Origin: Actinoplanes sandaracinus
GTDB taxonomy: Bacteria; Actinomycetota; Actinomycetes; Mycobacteriales; Micromonosporaceae
Assembly: GCF_030009775.1 (NCBI RefSeq)
Contig: NZ_JASCTH010000018.1
Coordinates: forward strand, 62,001-126,000
Length of the DNA stretch: 64,000 bases
Direction of reading: 5' to 3'
The notes beneath the pieces were generated by a model, which was given only the letters and a program-made list of their open reading frames with translations, did no database searches and had not been told where the DNA came from. Numbering within the stretch: position 1 is the first letter of the stretch; each line of letters opens with the position of its first letter. The translations under genes and the position numbers were made by a program. Of the stretch, positions 1-8,810 are shown one piece after another.

Positions 1-642
1 GCGGCCATGGACGAGCTTCTCGCGGCGCTGGAGGGGCAGGCGTGGCGCAGCGGTGAGCAGGCCCACGACCTGATCTCGGCGGCGCTGGAGATCGGCCTGC
101 CGGCGCAACGGCTCGACCGGTTGGCCACCGCGCTGCTCGACGCCGAGGTGTGGGATGCCTACCGGACGCTCGTCGACGCCCAGCTGGCGGAGGCGCACGG
201 CCGGCACGCCGAGGCCCTGGCCGGCTATCTGTCCGTCGCCGAGGCCCACATCCTGGGGCCGGCGACCCGGGGCACCGTGCGTGTCGGCGCCGCCCGCTGC
301 CTGCTGGCGGGCGACCGCCGCGCGGAGGCGGCCGCCCAGTCGGAGGCGGCCGCGTCCCTGCTGGCCGGGTGGGGTGGCTGGCGGGTGGCCCAGCTCGCCC
401 AGGTGCGCGCACGGCTGGGTCTGGCGCCGGCCGACGCCGAGCCCGCGGTCTCCGGCCCGGCCGCGCTGACGCCCCGGGAGCGCGAGGTGGCCGTGCTGAT
501 CAGTGATGGGCTGACCAACACGGAGCTGGCGCGCCGCCTCTACATCTCGCCGAAGACCGCGGCCGTGCACGTGTCGAACATTCTGCGGAAGCTGGGCGTC
601 TCGTCACGGACCGAGGTGGGCGACCTCGTCGGCCGCCGGTAG
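1..642 (+). CDS. LuxR-family regulator, C-terminal part (5' end outside window)
   Basis: The frame is open from the first base, so the gene starts outside the window; the ATG at position 7 is probably internal. The visible 213 residues begin with an alanine-rich helical stretch of the TPR-like kind found in large LAL/MalT-type regulators. They end in a LuxR (GerE) helix-turn-helix over the last 55 or so residues, which contains LTPREREVAVLISDG and SPKTAAVHVSNILRKLG. LAL regulators usually carry an N-terminal AAA ATPase, which would lie upstream. The protein is predicted to be a cytoplasmic DNA-binding transcription factor; its targets cannot be inferred. The HTH is certain, while the LAL assignment rests on the helical region only. 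Confidence 0.85.
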   Translation, partial: AAMDELLAALEGQAWRSGEQAHDLISAALEIGLPAQRLDRLATALLDAEVWDAYRTLVDAQLAEAHGRHAEALAGYLSVAEAHILGPATRGTVRVGAARCLLAGDRRAEAAAQSEAAASLLAGWGGWRVAQLAQVRARLGLAPADAEPAVSGPAALTPREREVAVLISDGLTNTELARRLYISPKTAAVHVSNILRKLGVSSRTEVGDLVGRR

Positions 643-709
643 GCCTCGCGAACACCGGCGTTGATCGGCGAAAGGTGCGGTGACGCCGCACCGACGGGAC
701 AATCGGTTC

Positions 710-895
<186 letters not shown>

Positions 896-1037
896 CGGTC
901 GGTGATCCGGCCCGGCGGAATCCGCGGCGCCGGCCCGGGTGCCAGGACACGACCCCGTCCTGGCACCCGGTGTGCGCGGGCGTCTGGTCGAGATCACGGG
1001 CGGGCCGTGCCGGCGTCACGGATGGCATCATCGCCTG

Positions 1038-1550
1038 ATGCCGACTCCTGTGACGGTCATCCGCGACGGCGCGGTCCGGGCCGCCGGTCACCGCGACGGT
1101 GACGCGATCGTGTACGACTGGGGCTTCACGTGGCAGGGCGCCGACTGGGAGCAGCGCACGTTTCTGCTGCTCGACACCGGGTTCCAGATCAACCAGCCGG
1201 TCATCTTCCCGGAACATCAGCGCGGCTGGTGGTACTGCGACCTGGTCCGCATCGTCGACGAGGGACACACCGTGCACGTCGCCGACCATTGGATCGACGT
1301 CATCGTCGGGCCGCCCGACCTCCCCTACCGGGTTCTCGACCTGGACGAGTACGGCGACGCGATCGCCGCGGGCGACCTCGACGCCGCCACCGGGGCCGAC
1401 GGGCTGCGCCGCACCCAGACCTTCCTCGACCGGCACCTCAACCGCTGGCCGGACATCAGCCGCGACTCCTGGCCCGACTTTCCGCCGCGCGCCATCGCCG
1501 TGCTGGCGGACCTGCCGTTCAGCCCGCGATGGGAAGCACTGCGACCGTGA
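1038..1550 (+). CDS. DUF402 domain protein
   Basis: The 170-aa protein starts MPTPVTVIRDGAVRAAGHRD. It matches the DUF402 pattern: an aromatic-rich N-terminal beta domain (RGWWYCDLVRI), an aspartate-rich centre (DLDEYGDAIAAGDL) and a C-terminal helix ending in PRWEALRP. DUF402 proteins include nucleotide phosphatases and RNA-associated FAU-1-like proteins, so a role in nucleotide or RNA metabolism is possible but not shown. A longer start at 939 exists; the ATG at 1038 is preferred because the extra residues look like untranslated leader. The gene is probably monocistronic. Confidence 0.75.
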   Translation: MPTPVTVIRDGAVRAAGHRDGDAIVYDWGFTWQGADWEQRTFLLLDTGFQINQPVIFPEHQRGWWYCDLVRIVDEGHTVHVADHWIDVIVGPPDLPYRVLDLDEYGDAIAAGDLDAATGADGLRRTQTFLDRHLNRWPDISRDSWPDFPPRAIAVLADLPFSPRWEALRP

Positions 1551-1590
1551 GGGCTCGCGAATCCACCGAAGCTGGCTAATCTTTCATGGC

Positions 1591-2076
1591 ATGACGGAGC
1601 GCAAACCCCACGGAATGAGTGCCGAGTCGTGGGTCGAGCAGCAGATCAGCGACGCCGCCGACCGGGGCGACTTCGACAACCTTCCCGGTTCCGGCAAAGC
1701 CCTGCCGCCCGGCGACGACGGCGAGGACTGGTGGATCCGCGGTTACCTGCAACGCGAGGACGTGCCCGCCGACACGGCCCTCCCCATGCCGTTGCTGCTG
1801 CGCAAGGAAGCCGAGGACCTCGCCGGAGCCGTCCGTGGCCTGCCGACCGAGGACGAGGTGCGCGCCACCGTCGCCGACCTCAACCGCCGCATCGAGGAGT
1901 CGTGGCGGCTGCCCGCCGAGCGGGGCCTGTTCGTCCGCAAGGTCGACACCGAGGCGATCGTGGCCGGCTGGTGGGCGGACCGGCCGGCGCCGGCGCCCGA
2001 ACCGGTTGCCGCCGACCCGGAGCCCGCGCTTTCCTGGTGGCGCCGCCTTGCCCGGTGGTCGCGGCAGCGGCCGTGA
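1591..2076 (+). CDS. DUF1992 (DnaJ-homologue subfamily C member 28-like) protein
   Basis: The 161-aa protein carries the DUF1992 signature near its N-terminus: SWVEQQISDAADRGDFDNLP, then GSGKALPP, then a LLRKEAEDL helix. The domain is shared with the conserved part of eukaryotic DNAJC28 but has no J domain. It has no membrane segment and ends in a Trp/Arg-rich tail (LSWWRRLARWSRQRP). The ATG at 1591 immediately precedes the conserved region; the open frame upstream has the wrong composition. Its molecular function is unknown. It stands 41 bp after the DUF402 gene on the same strand. Confidence 0.8.
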   Translation: MTERKPHGMSAESWVEQQISDAADRGDFDNLPGSGKALPPGDDGEDWWIRGYLQREDVPADTALPMPLLLRKEAEDLAGAVRGLPTEDEVRATVADLNRRIEESWRLPAERGLFVRKVDTEAIVAGWWADRPAPAPEPVAADPEPALSWWRRLARWSRQRP

Positions 2077-2227
2077 GGGGCAGCGGCCTCGCGCGGGAGG
2101 CACGGGACGGGCCGGCTGCGGTCGGCGGCGGGCTGACCCGTACGACATCTGTCTCTTGAACGGCCACCAGCGGCGCTTCGGCGGCGTTCGCCGGGGTTCC
2201 GGCCCACCGCCGCGCCGGGCTGCTGCG

Positions 2228-3115
2228 TCAACCGGCGAGCAGCCGGCCGGGGTTGGCGGTGAAGAACTCGGCGGCGTTCGTCGCCGGGTCGAGCGGCTCG
2301 GCGTAGGGGCGGTCGGATCCGTGCACGATCGCGGCCGCGCCGACGACCGCGGTCAGCGCGCCGATGGCGTCGGCCCGGTAGGAGGACGTCTCGTAGAAGA
2401 CGTTCGGATCGGCCGGGCCGAAGGCGCCCCCACCGCGGGCGGTGAGGCGTTCGTGGTGCAGGGGCGCGAGCCCGGCCAGCGCGACGAACGCGATCCGCAG
2501 CCTCGGATGCAGCGTGCGGCCGGCGACGTGCCAGGCCATCCACGACCGGTGCATCTGGGCGACGTACGGAACCAGCGCCGGCCACCAGCCCGGCAGGTCA
2601 CCGTCCTCGGCGGGGGCCGGGCCGGGATGCACCAGCAGCGGCTTGCCGGCTTTCTCCAGGACGGCCAGCAGCGGGGACAGTCGGGCGATCGCGGACGGGC
2701 TGCCGAGAGCGGTGGCCGGCAGTTGCAGGCCGGCGACCCGCTCCTCGCGCAGCACCCGGGCCAGCGCCGGCGCATCCGGCGAGGTCACCGATGCGGCCGC
2801 CCACACGTGGAACGGGTCCGGCAGCACGAGCGCGCTCGCATGCCAAACGTCGATCAGTTCGGCGCCGTCCGCGGCCGGGAGGTGCTCGATGCCGAGCGGG
2901 CTGGACAGCGACACCAGCACCCGGCCGGCGCCCTCGGCCAGTTCCCGCTCGCGGCGGAGCGTGACATCGTGGGCGGCCGGGTCCACCTGGTAGGGGTTCT
3001 CCCCCGCCAGGTGCAGCGTCCAGCCCCGCAGGCAGGGGAAGCCGTCCCGCCTCCGCAACGCCTCGACCAACGCCGGCGGCCACAGATGCTGATGGCAGTC
3101 GACCCGCGTGCTCAT
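2228..3115 (-). CDS. Amidohydrolase-family TIM-barrel hydrolase
   Basis: The 295-aa protein has hallmarks of the amidohydrolase_2 family. It has an N-terminal metal-binding HQH (residues 8-10), an inner-barrel VHPG near residue 182, and a C-terminal HGSDRPY in which the Asp is the usual catalytic residue. It ends in FFTANPGRLLAG, typical of family members where a nucleus-like NAxRL motif closes the domain. Relatives hydrolyse or decarboxylate small cyclic or aromatic substrates with one divalent metal; the substrate here is unknown. No signal peptide is present, so it should be cytoplasmic. It is convergent with the DUF1992 gene and diverges from galM. Confidence 0.85.
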   Translation of the reverse strand: MSTRVDCHQHLWPPALVEALRRRDGFPCLRGWTLHLAGENPYQVDPAAHDVTLRRERELAEGAGRVLVSLSSPLGIEHLPAADGAELIDVWHASALVLPDPFHVWAAASVTSPDAPALARVLREERVAGLQLPATALGSPSAIARLSPLLAVLEKAGKPLLVHPGPAPAEDGDLPGWWPALVPYVAQMHRSWMAWHVAGRTLHPRLRIAFVALAGLAPLHHERLTARGGGAFGPADPNVFYETSSYRADAIGALTAVVGAAAIVHGSDRPYAEPLDPATNAAEFFTANPGRLLAG

Positions 3116-3213
3116 CCTGAGGATCCTAGGGCGTGCGCCGGAAGGCGGGCAGCAGGCGGGACGCGCCGGAGGTGAGCGCTCCCACGCGGCGCGCGTTTGA
3201 GACGATGCGGCGC

Positions 3214-4278
3214 ATGACGAGTATCGACAGGGTGGCGTTCGGTGAGCTGGCCGACGGCACGGGCATCGACAAGTGGACGCTGACCAACACGAACGGGATG
3301 TCGGTGTCGGTCCTCACCTGGGGCGCGACGATCCAATCCGTGCTGGTGCCGGACCGCGACGGCCGGCTCGGCAACGTGACCCTGGGCTTCGCGAACCTGG
3401 ACGGCTACACCGATCCGGCCTACCTCGCCGGGAACCCGTTCCTCGGCTCGACGGTCGGCCGCTACGCGAACCGGATCGCCGGGGGCGCCTTCACCCTCGA
3501 CGGGGAGACCTACAAGCTGTCGCAGAACGAGGGCCAGACCACCCTGCACGGCGGCTCGCACGGCTTCGACCAGCGAGTCTGGTCGGCCGAGGCGGTCGAC
3601 GGCGGGGTGCGGATGAGCTACACCTCGGCCGACGGCGAGCAGGGCTTCCCCGGCACGCTGCGGGCGAGCGTGACGTTCACCCTCGACGAGAACAACGGAC
3701 TGCGCCTCGACTACGCGGCCACCACCGACCGGCCCACGGTCGTCGCGCTGACCAACCACGCCTACTGGAACCTCGCCGGTGAGGGCAGCGGAACCGTCGC
3801 CGACCACCTGCTGCGCATCGACGCCGCCCGCTACACACCGGTCGACGCCACCCTGATCCCGACCGGGGCGCTCGACGAGGTGGCCGGCACGCCGTTCGAC
3901 TTCCAGGACTTCCACCCCATCGGCGAACGGCTGCGCGACGACCACCCGCAGCTCGGCATCGGCCGGGGGTACGACCACAACTACGTGCTCCACGACGGTG
4001 CCGGCCTGCGGACGGCGGCGGTCGTGCGGGACCCGGCCAGCGGGCGCGAGATGACGATCGAGACGACCGAGCCGGGCCTGCAGTTCTACTCCGGCAACTT
4101 CCTCGACGGCAAGCTGCGCGGCGGCGGCGGCCGCAGTTACCGGCAGGGCGACGCGTTCGCGCTGGAGACCCAGCACTTCCCGGACAGCCCCAACCAGCCG
4201 GCGTTCCCGTCGACGGTGCTGCGGCCGGGCGAGACCTACACCTCGACCACGACCCACATCTTCGCCACGTACGCCTGA
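3214..4278 (+). CDS. galM: Aldose 1-epimerase (mutarotase)
   Basis: The 354-aa protein aligns along its length with GalM. Motifs seen are NRIAGGAFTLDG, the catalytic-His segment LTNHAYWNLAGEG, the GYDHNYVL segment, and the catalytic-Glu region around LETQHFPDSPNQPAFPST, followed by the usual PGETYTSTTTHIF end. It interconverts alpha and beta anomers of galactose and other aldoses. There is no export signal, so it should act in the cytoplasm. Starts at 3133 and 3205 are in frame, but the ATG at 3214 fits the family length best. No gal operon partner is nearby. Confidence 0.93.
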   Translation: MTSIDRVAFGELADGTGIDKWTLTNTNGMSVSVLTWGATIQSVLVPDRDGRLGNVTLGFANLDGYTDPAYLAGNPFLGSTVGRYANRIAGGAFTLDGETYKLSQNEGQTTLHGGSHGFDQRVWSAEAVDGGVRMSYTSADGEQGFPGTLRASVTFTLDENNGLRLDYAATTDRPTVVALTNHAYWNLAGEGSGTVADHLLRIDAARYTPVDATLIPTGALDEVAGTPFDFQDFHPIGERLRDDHPQLGIGRGYDHNYVLHDGAGLRTAAVVRDPASGREMTIETTEPGLQFYSGNFLDGKLRGGGGRSYRQGDAFALETQHFPDSPNQPAFPSTVLRPGETYTSTTTHIFATYA

Positions 4279-4465
4279 CGCGCGAACCCTCAACGCACCA
4301 CCATGGGCCGGGGTCGTGGCGGGCCGGGACGCGTTCCGCCCTCGGCGGCACGCTCGCCACGCCTCGTTCCCATGGTCGTGCGGACCGGCGCGGACGAGGT
4401 CCGTATCCGCCGCGGGTTTCCCTGATCGGGTGATTGAGGGGCGTCTCGTGGGGCACACGGGCGGT

Positions 4466-5272
4466 ATGACGAATCCGAGTGAGAATCCGTTCGCCGTCGT
4501 CACCGGCGCGTCCAGTGGGATCGGCTTCGAGCTGGCCCGGCAGCTTGCCGGGCACGGCTTCGACCTGCTGGTCGTCGCGGAGGACGAAGGCATCGAGGAG
4601 GCGGCCGCCGACCTGCGAAGGGACGGCCGGAACCAGATCACCGCGGTCCGCGCGGACCTCGCCCAGTACGACGGGGTCGAGCAGGCGTGGGCAGCGATCG
4701 AGGCGACCGGCCGGAGCATCGACGTGCTGGCGCTCAACGCCGGCCGGGGCATCGGCGGGGAGTTCGTCGGCGGCACCGACCTGGCCGACGAGATGAACGT
4801 GATCGACGTGAACGTGACCTCGACGGTGCACCTGGCGAAGCGCGCGCTGCCGGGGATGGTCGCCCGGGGCCGCGGCCGGGTCCTGATCACGTCGTCGATC
4901 GCGTCGATGATGCCGGGCACCTACCAGGCGGTCTACAACGCGTCGAAGTCGTTCACGCAGTCGTTCGCCGAGGCGCTGCACGCCGAGCTGAAGGACACCG
5001 GCGTCACGGTGACCTCGCTGATGCCGGGCCCGACCGACACGAATTTCTTCCACCGTGCCGAGATGGACGACACCCGGGTCGGTGCCAGCGACAAGAAGGA
5101 CGATCCGGCGCTCGTCGCCGAACAGGCGATCCGGGCGCTGCTCGACGGCCGGGAGAAGGTGCAGGCCGGTTCGGTGAAGACGAAGGCGCAGGCGGCGGCG
5201 AGCAAGGTCATGCCGGACCGGGCCAAGGCCGAGATGCACCGCCGGATGGCCGAGCCCGGATCGGCTTCGTGA
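4466..5272 (+). CDS. Short-chain dehydrogenase/reductase
   Basis: The 268-aa protein shows a classical SDR Rossmann fold: TGASSGIG at residues 13-20, NAG after the fourth strand, a serine in the ITSSIAS strand, and the YNASK catalytic motif with Tyr157 and Lys161. It continues with MPGPTDTNFF after the active site, a pattern of short-chain reductases of the DltE/YohF kind. The C-terminal KTKAQAAASKVMPDRAKAEMHRRM is a helical extension seen in relatives. It uses NAD(P)H to reduce an unknown carbonyl. The first ATG that gives a normal N-terminus is at 4466; upstream in-frame residues have no SDR similarity. Confidence 0.92.
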   Translation: MTNPSENPFAVVTGASSGIGFELARQLAGHGFDLLVVAEDEGIEEAAADLRRDGRNQITAVRADLAQYDGVEQAWAAIEATGRSIDVLALNAGRGIGGEFVGGTDLADEMNVIDVNVTSTVHLAKRALPGMVARGRGRVLITSSIASMMPGTYQAVYNASKSFTQSFAEALHAELKDTGVTVTSLMPGPTDTNFFHRAEMDDTRVGASDKKDDPALVAEQAIRALLDGREKVQAGSVKTKAQAAASKVMPDRAKAEMHRRMAEPGSAS

Positions 5273-5339
5273 GTGTGACGATCTGATCGCCGCTCGTTCG
5301 TCATCTCGGTGCAAGGCACACTCGAACCGAGGAGGAACG

Positions 5340-5711
5340 ATGCGGTACGCACTGCTGATGCACTACCAGGAGCCGGGTGACGGGGAACTGAGTCCCGAGA
5401 TCGTCGCCGAGGCGCAGCGGGCGTTCGACGCCTACGCCAAGGCGCTGGAGCAGGCCGGGGTGCTGCACTCCGCCGACGTGCTGCGCCCGAGCGACGGGAC
5501 GACCACGGTCACCCGGCGCGACGGCGGCCTGCGGGTGCAGGACGGCCCGTTCGCCGAGACGAAGGAGGCCTTGGCCGGGATCTTCCTGGTCGACGTGCCC
5601 GATCTGGACGCGGCGATCGGCTGGGCCGAGAAGTGCCCGGGCTCCCAGTGGGGTGTGATCGAGATCCGGCCGGTGGCGACGTCGTTCCTCGACGGCGGAT
5701 GGACACGCTGA
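5340..5711 (+). CDS. DGPF-motif (YCII-related) protein
   Basis: The 123-aa protein starts MRYALLMHYQEPG and carries the diagnostic DGPF motif (residues 68-71, within VQDGPFAETKEALAG). A strong ribosome site GGAGG lies 4-9 bases before the ATG. DGPF proteins have a ferredoxin-like YCII fold and are almost always encoded next to an ECF42 sigma factor; their biochemistry is unknown. Here the sigma gene starts inside the last codons of this gene (13-bp overlap), which indicates translational coupling. This is the standard arrangement of the family. Confidence 0.92.
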   Translation: MRYALLMHYQEPGDGELSPEIVAEAQRAFDAYAKALEQAGVLHSADVLRPSDGTTTVTRRDGGLRVQDGPFAETKEALAGIFLVDVPDLDAAIGWAEKCPGSQWGVIEIRPVATSFLDGGWTR

Positions 5712-6955
5712 CCGACGGCGGCAAGCGGGCGGCCGCCCTGGCCGCCCGCGACAGCTACGGGCGGCTGCTCGCGCTGCTGTCGGCGGCGACTAGCGACATC
5801 GAGGCGGCGGCGGACGCCCTGGCCGACGCCTTCGAGCGGGCCGTCCGGACGTGGCCGGAGCAGGGCGTGCCGGCCAACCCCGACGGGTGGCTGCTCGCGG
5901 TCGCCCGCAACCGGCTACGGGACTGGTGGCGGTCGGCCGAGGTGCGGCGGACCGTCGCCCTCGACCCCGACCTGGACGCGCCGGCACACCTCGACGACCT
6001 GGACGTCGACGCGATCCCGGACCGGCGGCTGGAGCTGATGCTGGTCTGCGCGCACCCGGCGATCGACCGGACGATGCACACCCCGCTGATGCTCAACACC
6101 GTGCTCGGCTTCACCGCCGCCCAGGTCGGCCGGGCGTTCTCGATGCCGGCGTCCACGATGGCCACCCGCCTGGTCCGCGCGAAGAAACGCATCAAGGCCG
6201 CGGGCATCCCGTTCCGCATCCCGGACCGGGACGCCCTGCCGGCTCGGATGGCGGCGGTGCTCGAAGCCGTCTACGGCGTGCACGTCATCGACTGGTCCAC
6301 GACCGGCCCGCAGGCCCGGCCCGTGCCCTCCGAGGCGCTGCACCTCGCCGACGTCCTCACCACGCTGGTGCCCGGCGATCCGGAGGCGCACGGCCTGGCC
6401 GCGCTGGTACAGCTGTCGACGGCGCGGGCCGGTGCTCGCACCGACGGCCGGGGCCGGTTCGTGCCGCTCGACGAGCAGGACCCGGCCCGGTGGGACCACG
6501 AACTGATCCGTCGCGCCCACGAGCACCTGCGCGCCGCCCACGCACACGGGCGGTTGGGCCGGTTCCAGGTGGAGGCCGCCATTCAGGCCGTGCACTGCGC
6601 GCGGTCCCGGACCGGCGGCACCGACTGGCGTACCCTGCTGGATCTGCACCGGGTGCTGAGCGATCTCGCGCCGTCGCTCGGCGGCGGCGTCGCGCTCGCC
6701 GCGGTCACCGCCGAGGTGGAGGGCCCGGCGTCCGGTCTGGCCCTCCTCGACGCGCTGGCGGCCGATGCGGGTGAGCCGGCCCGGCGCTTCCAGCCGGCCC
6801 GGGCGGCCCGCGCCCATCTGCTCGGCCGCCTCGGCCGGGGCGACGAGGCGGCCGCCGAGTACGACCGGGCGATCGCCCTCACCCACGACCCCGCCGAGCG
6901 TGAGCACCTGCGGCGACAGCAATCAGCGTTACGACGGCGCGAGGACGGCCTGTAA
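5699..6955 (+). CDS. ECF42-type RNA polymerase sigma factor with long C-terminal extension
   Basis: The 418-aa protein has sigma region 2 (GWLLAVARNRLRDWWR near residues 63-78) and region 4 (GFTAAQVGRAFSMPASTMAT, then RLVRAKKRI). A helical C-terminal extension of about 230 residues follows and ends in a TPR-like stretch (RGDEAAAEYDRAIAL). This extension and the overlapping DGPF gene define the ECF42 group, in which the extension and not an anti-sigma factor is thought to control activity. No anti-sigma gene is adjacent. The ATG at 5699 overlaps the DGPF gene; an upstream in-frame start exists at 5633 but would add unrelated residues. Its 3' end overlaps the convergent esterase gene by 27 bp. 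Confidence 0.92.
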   Translation: MDTLTDGGKRAAALAARDSYGRLLALLSAATSDIEAAADALADAFERAVRTWPEQGVPANPDGWLLAVARNRLRDWWRSAEVRRTVALDPDLDAPAHLDDLDVDAIPDRRLELMLVCAHPAIDRTMHTPLMLNTVLGFTAAQVGRAFSMPASTMATRLVRAKKRIKAAGIPFRIPDRDALPARMAAVLEAVYGVHVIDWSTTGPQARPVPSEALHLADVLTTLVPGDPEAHGLAALVQLSTARAGARTDGRGRFVPLDEQDPARWDHELIRRAHEHLRAAHAHGRLGRFQVEAAIQAVHCARSRTGGTDWRTLLDLHRVLSDLAPSLGGGVALAAVTAEVEGPASGLALLDALAADAGEPARRFQPARAARAHLLGRLGRGDEAAAEYDRAIALTHDPAEREHLRRQQSALRRREDGL

Positions 6956-8137
6956 CCCGTCTGCGACGGTCCGCCGCCAGTTGACGTAATCGTGGGCGCC
7001 GCTGTACTCGGCATAGCTGACGTGATGGCCGTTCGCGCGCAGCGCGTCGCGCATCGCCCGGCAGAACTCGACCTGTGACGGCATGCCGTCGGCCATCGCA
7101 TGGAATTCCAGGACGCCCACGTCGAGATAGAAACGCACCGGGGACCGCGGCGCCCGGGCGGCGTCGCGGATCAGCCGGCCCGGCTCACCATGGTCCGGGA
7201 CCGGCCACCAGAAGCTTCCGGAGTGGGCGACCACCCCACCGAAGACGTCGGGACGGGCCAGCCCGAGGTACGTGGCCGCGAGGCCGCCCAGCGACATCCC
7301 GCCGGCGACGTCCTGCCCCGGCCGGCCGGCGCCGACGGTGGCCCGCACCCACGCCAGCAGGTCGTCGACCACGTACCGCGCCAGGGTCGGCAGTGGCCGT
7401 AGCTCCGGTTCGCGGCGGGCCTCGACGTTGTGGACCAGCAGCGCGGCCACCGGTGGGATCCGGCCGGCCGCGATCAGATTGTCGAGGACGGTCGGCAGGC
7501 GCAGCATGGTCCGGGCCAGGTGGCCGTCGAAGAACACCACCACGGGCAGGCCCTGGGCCGAAACGCCGGCCGGCCGGTACAGGGTGACCGGCAGTTCGTA
7601 GCCGAGCACGTCGCTGCGCACCCGCGCGGAGGTGAGCGAGCCCGCCGCGACCCCGGGCGCCGGGCTCGTCCACTGCTCCTCCGGAGCGCCGGGAAGTTCG
7701 AGCAGCGACCCCCAGCAGTCGTGGTCGTCGGGGTCCAGCGGGTCGCGGGAGAAGTGCACGCGGCGCGGATTGATCGGGTCGACGTGCACCGGGCCGTCGC
7801 CGTCGAGGTGCCGGGGGAACCGCTCCGGGCCCTCATGCCGCAGGCAGTAGACCGTGCGGAGGTCGGTGGGCAGCAGTCGCGCGCCGTGCCACAGGTCAGT
7901 TCCCGGCAGACGGGTCATCGGCAGGCTCACGCCCAGGCCGACCGAGGTTGCGGCGGTGTCCCCGCGCCACAGGAAGGTGACCAGGGACGTCGTGTCGTCC
8001 CCCGGATCGATGAGCGGGCCACCGGCCGCGACCGCCTCGCTCCAGAGCTTCTCCACCGCGGCCGGCGAGGGATTCGACATCAGGCGGGAGACCCGCGGAC
8101 CGACTACATGACCGCCACTCACATCGATGGACGCCAT
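6929..8137 (-). CDS. Enterochelin-esterase-like hydrolase
   Basis: The 402-aa protein has an N-terminal beta-sandwich domain resembling the Fes N-domain (SLVTFLWRGD, then FSRDPLDPDDHDCWGSLLELP) and a C-terminal alpha/beta-hydrolase. Visible catalytic parts are a VVVFFDGHLAR strand, the nucleophile elbow GMSLGG, and a C-terminal catalytic His in SGAHDYVNWR. Fes-type enzymes cleave ferric-siderophore trilactones inside the cell to release iron, and no signal peptide is present. No siderophore genes are in the window, so the siderophore is unknown. An internal start at 8080 (MSNPSPAAVEKLW) is an alternative. Confidence 0.85.
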   Translation of the reverse strand: MASIDVSGGHVVGPRVSRLMSNPSPAAVEKLWSEAVAAGGPLIDPGDDTTSLVTFLWRGDTAATSVGLGVSLPMTRLPGTDLWHGARLLPTDLRTVYCLRHEGPERFPRHLDGDGPVHVDPINPRRVHFSRDPLDPDDHDCWGSLLELPGAPEEQWTSPAPGVAAGSLTSARVRSDVLGYELPVTLYRPAGVSAQGLPVVVFFDGHLARTMLRLPTVLDNLIAAGRIPPVAALLVHNVEARREPELRPLPTLARYVVDDLLAWVRATVGAGRPGQDVAGGMSLGGLAATYLGLARPDVFGGVVAHSGSFWWPVPDHGEPGRLIRDAARAPRSPVRFYLDVGVLEFHAMADGMPSQVEFCRAMRDALRANGHHVSYAEYSGAHDYVNWRRTVADGLQAVLAPS

Positions 8138-8194
8138 AGCGTCGGACGGTAACGCATGCCCGCGACCCGCCGCGGGCCATGAGACGATCGGGGG

Positions 8195-8575
8195 ATGCTT
8201 CGAGGAATCAGCAAGGCCCGGATCGGGGTCCGCGACCAGGAGCGGGCTAAGCGGTTCTGGGTGGAGACGATGGGGTGCGACGTCGTCCAGGACGAGACCT
8301 ACGGCGACGAGCGCTGGCTGGAGGTGCGGCTCCCCGACGGTGTGGTGCTGATCCTGGAGCGCGCCGCCGGTCCCGCGCCGGCGGCGTCGCCGGGGCAGCC
8401 GAACACGCCGGTCTTCCTCTCCTGTGACGACGTGGACGCCACGTGGCGCGAGCTCGCCGGTCGCGGTGTGGCGTTCGCGCAGGAGCCGGTGGACATGCCG
8501 TTCGGGCGTTGGGCGCTGCTGGAGGACACCGAGGGCAACCGGTTCCCGCTGCTCGCCGGCCAGGCGGCGCCGTAA
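8195..8575 (+). CDS. VOC-family (glyoxalase/bleomycin-resistance fold) protein
   Basis: The 126-aa protein has the two beta-alpha-beta-beta-beta halves of the vicinal-oxygen-chelate fold. The first half includes ISKARIGVRDQERAKRFW and the second VFLSCDDVDATWRELAGRGV, closing with GRWALLEDTEGNRFPLL. The terminal Glu/Asp pattern is compatible with metal binding, but the substrate is unknown. Its last codons (LLAGQAAP and stop) are echoed twice downstream in a 29-bp tandem array, described separately. Confidence 0.88.
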   Translation: MLRGISKARIGVRDQERAKRFWVETMGCDVVQDETYGDERWLEVRLPDGVVLILERAAGPAPAASPGQPNTPVFLSCDDVDATWRELAGRGVAFAQEPVDMPFGRWALLEDTEGNRFPLLAGQAAP

Positions 8576-8638
8576 CCCCGCTCGCCGGTCAGGCGATACC
8601 GTGACCCTGCTCGCCGATCAGGCAGGGCCGTAAGCGGC
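8552..8638 (+). repeat. 29-bp tandem repeat, three degenerate units, each ending in a stop codon
   Basis: Units begin with CTCGCC at 8552, 8581 and 8610, a period of exactly 29 bp. The first unit is the 3' end of the VOC gene including its TAA. The second ends in TGA and the third in TAA at the matching position. Because 29 is not a multiple of three, each unit brings its stop into a different frame. Copies differ at several bases, so the array is not recent. Confidence 0.85.
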
Positions 8639-8810
8639 GAGCCACACGCGCACGCCCTCGTCGGCCGCTGGACGGCCCGAGATCTCGGCCGGGGCCACGC
8701 TGGCGTATGACAGCCTGCTCAGCGACCACACCGGGCTCCCCACGCCATCCGCCGGAGCCTGCCGGGAGAGTGGCACGGCGTCCCGGCGAGCTGTTCACCG
8801 TCCGGCCGGC

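Noticed and set aside
8677..8688. Perfect 12-bp palindrome CCGAGATCTCGG after the VOC gene
   Set aside because: It has no loop and no second copy; in GC-rich DNA such short palindromes are expected by chance.
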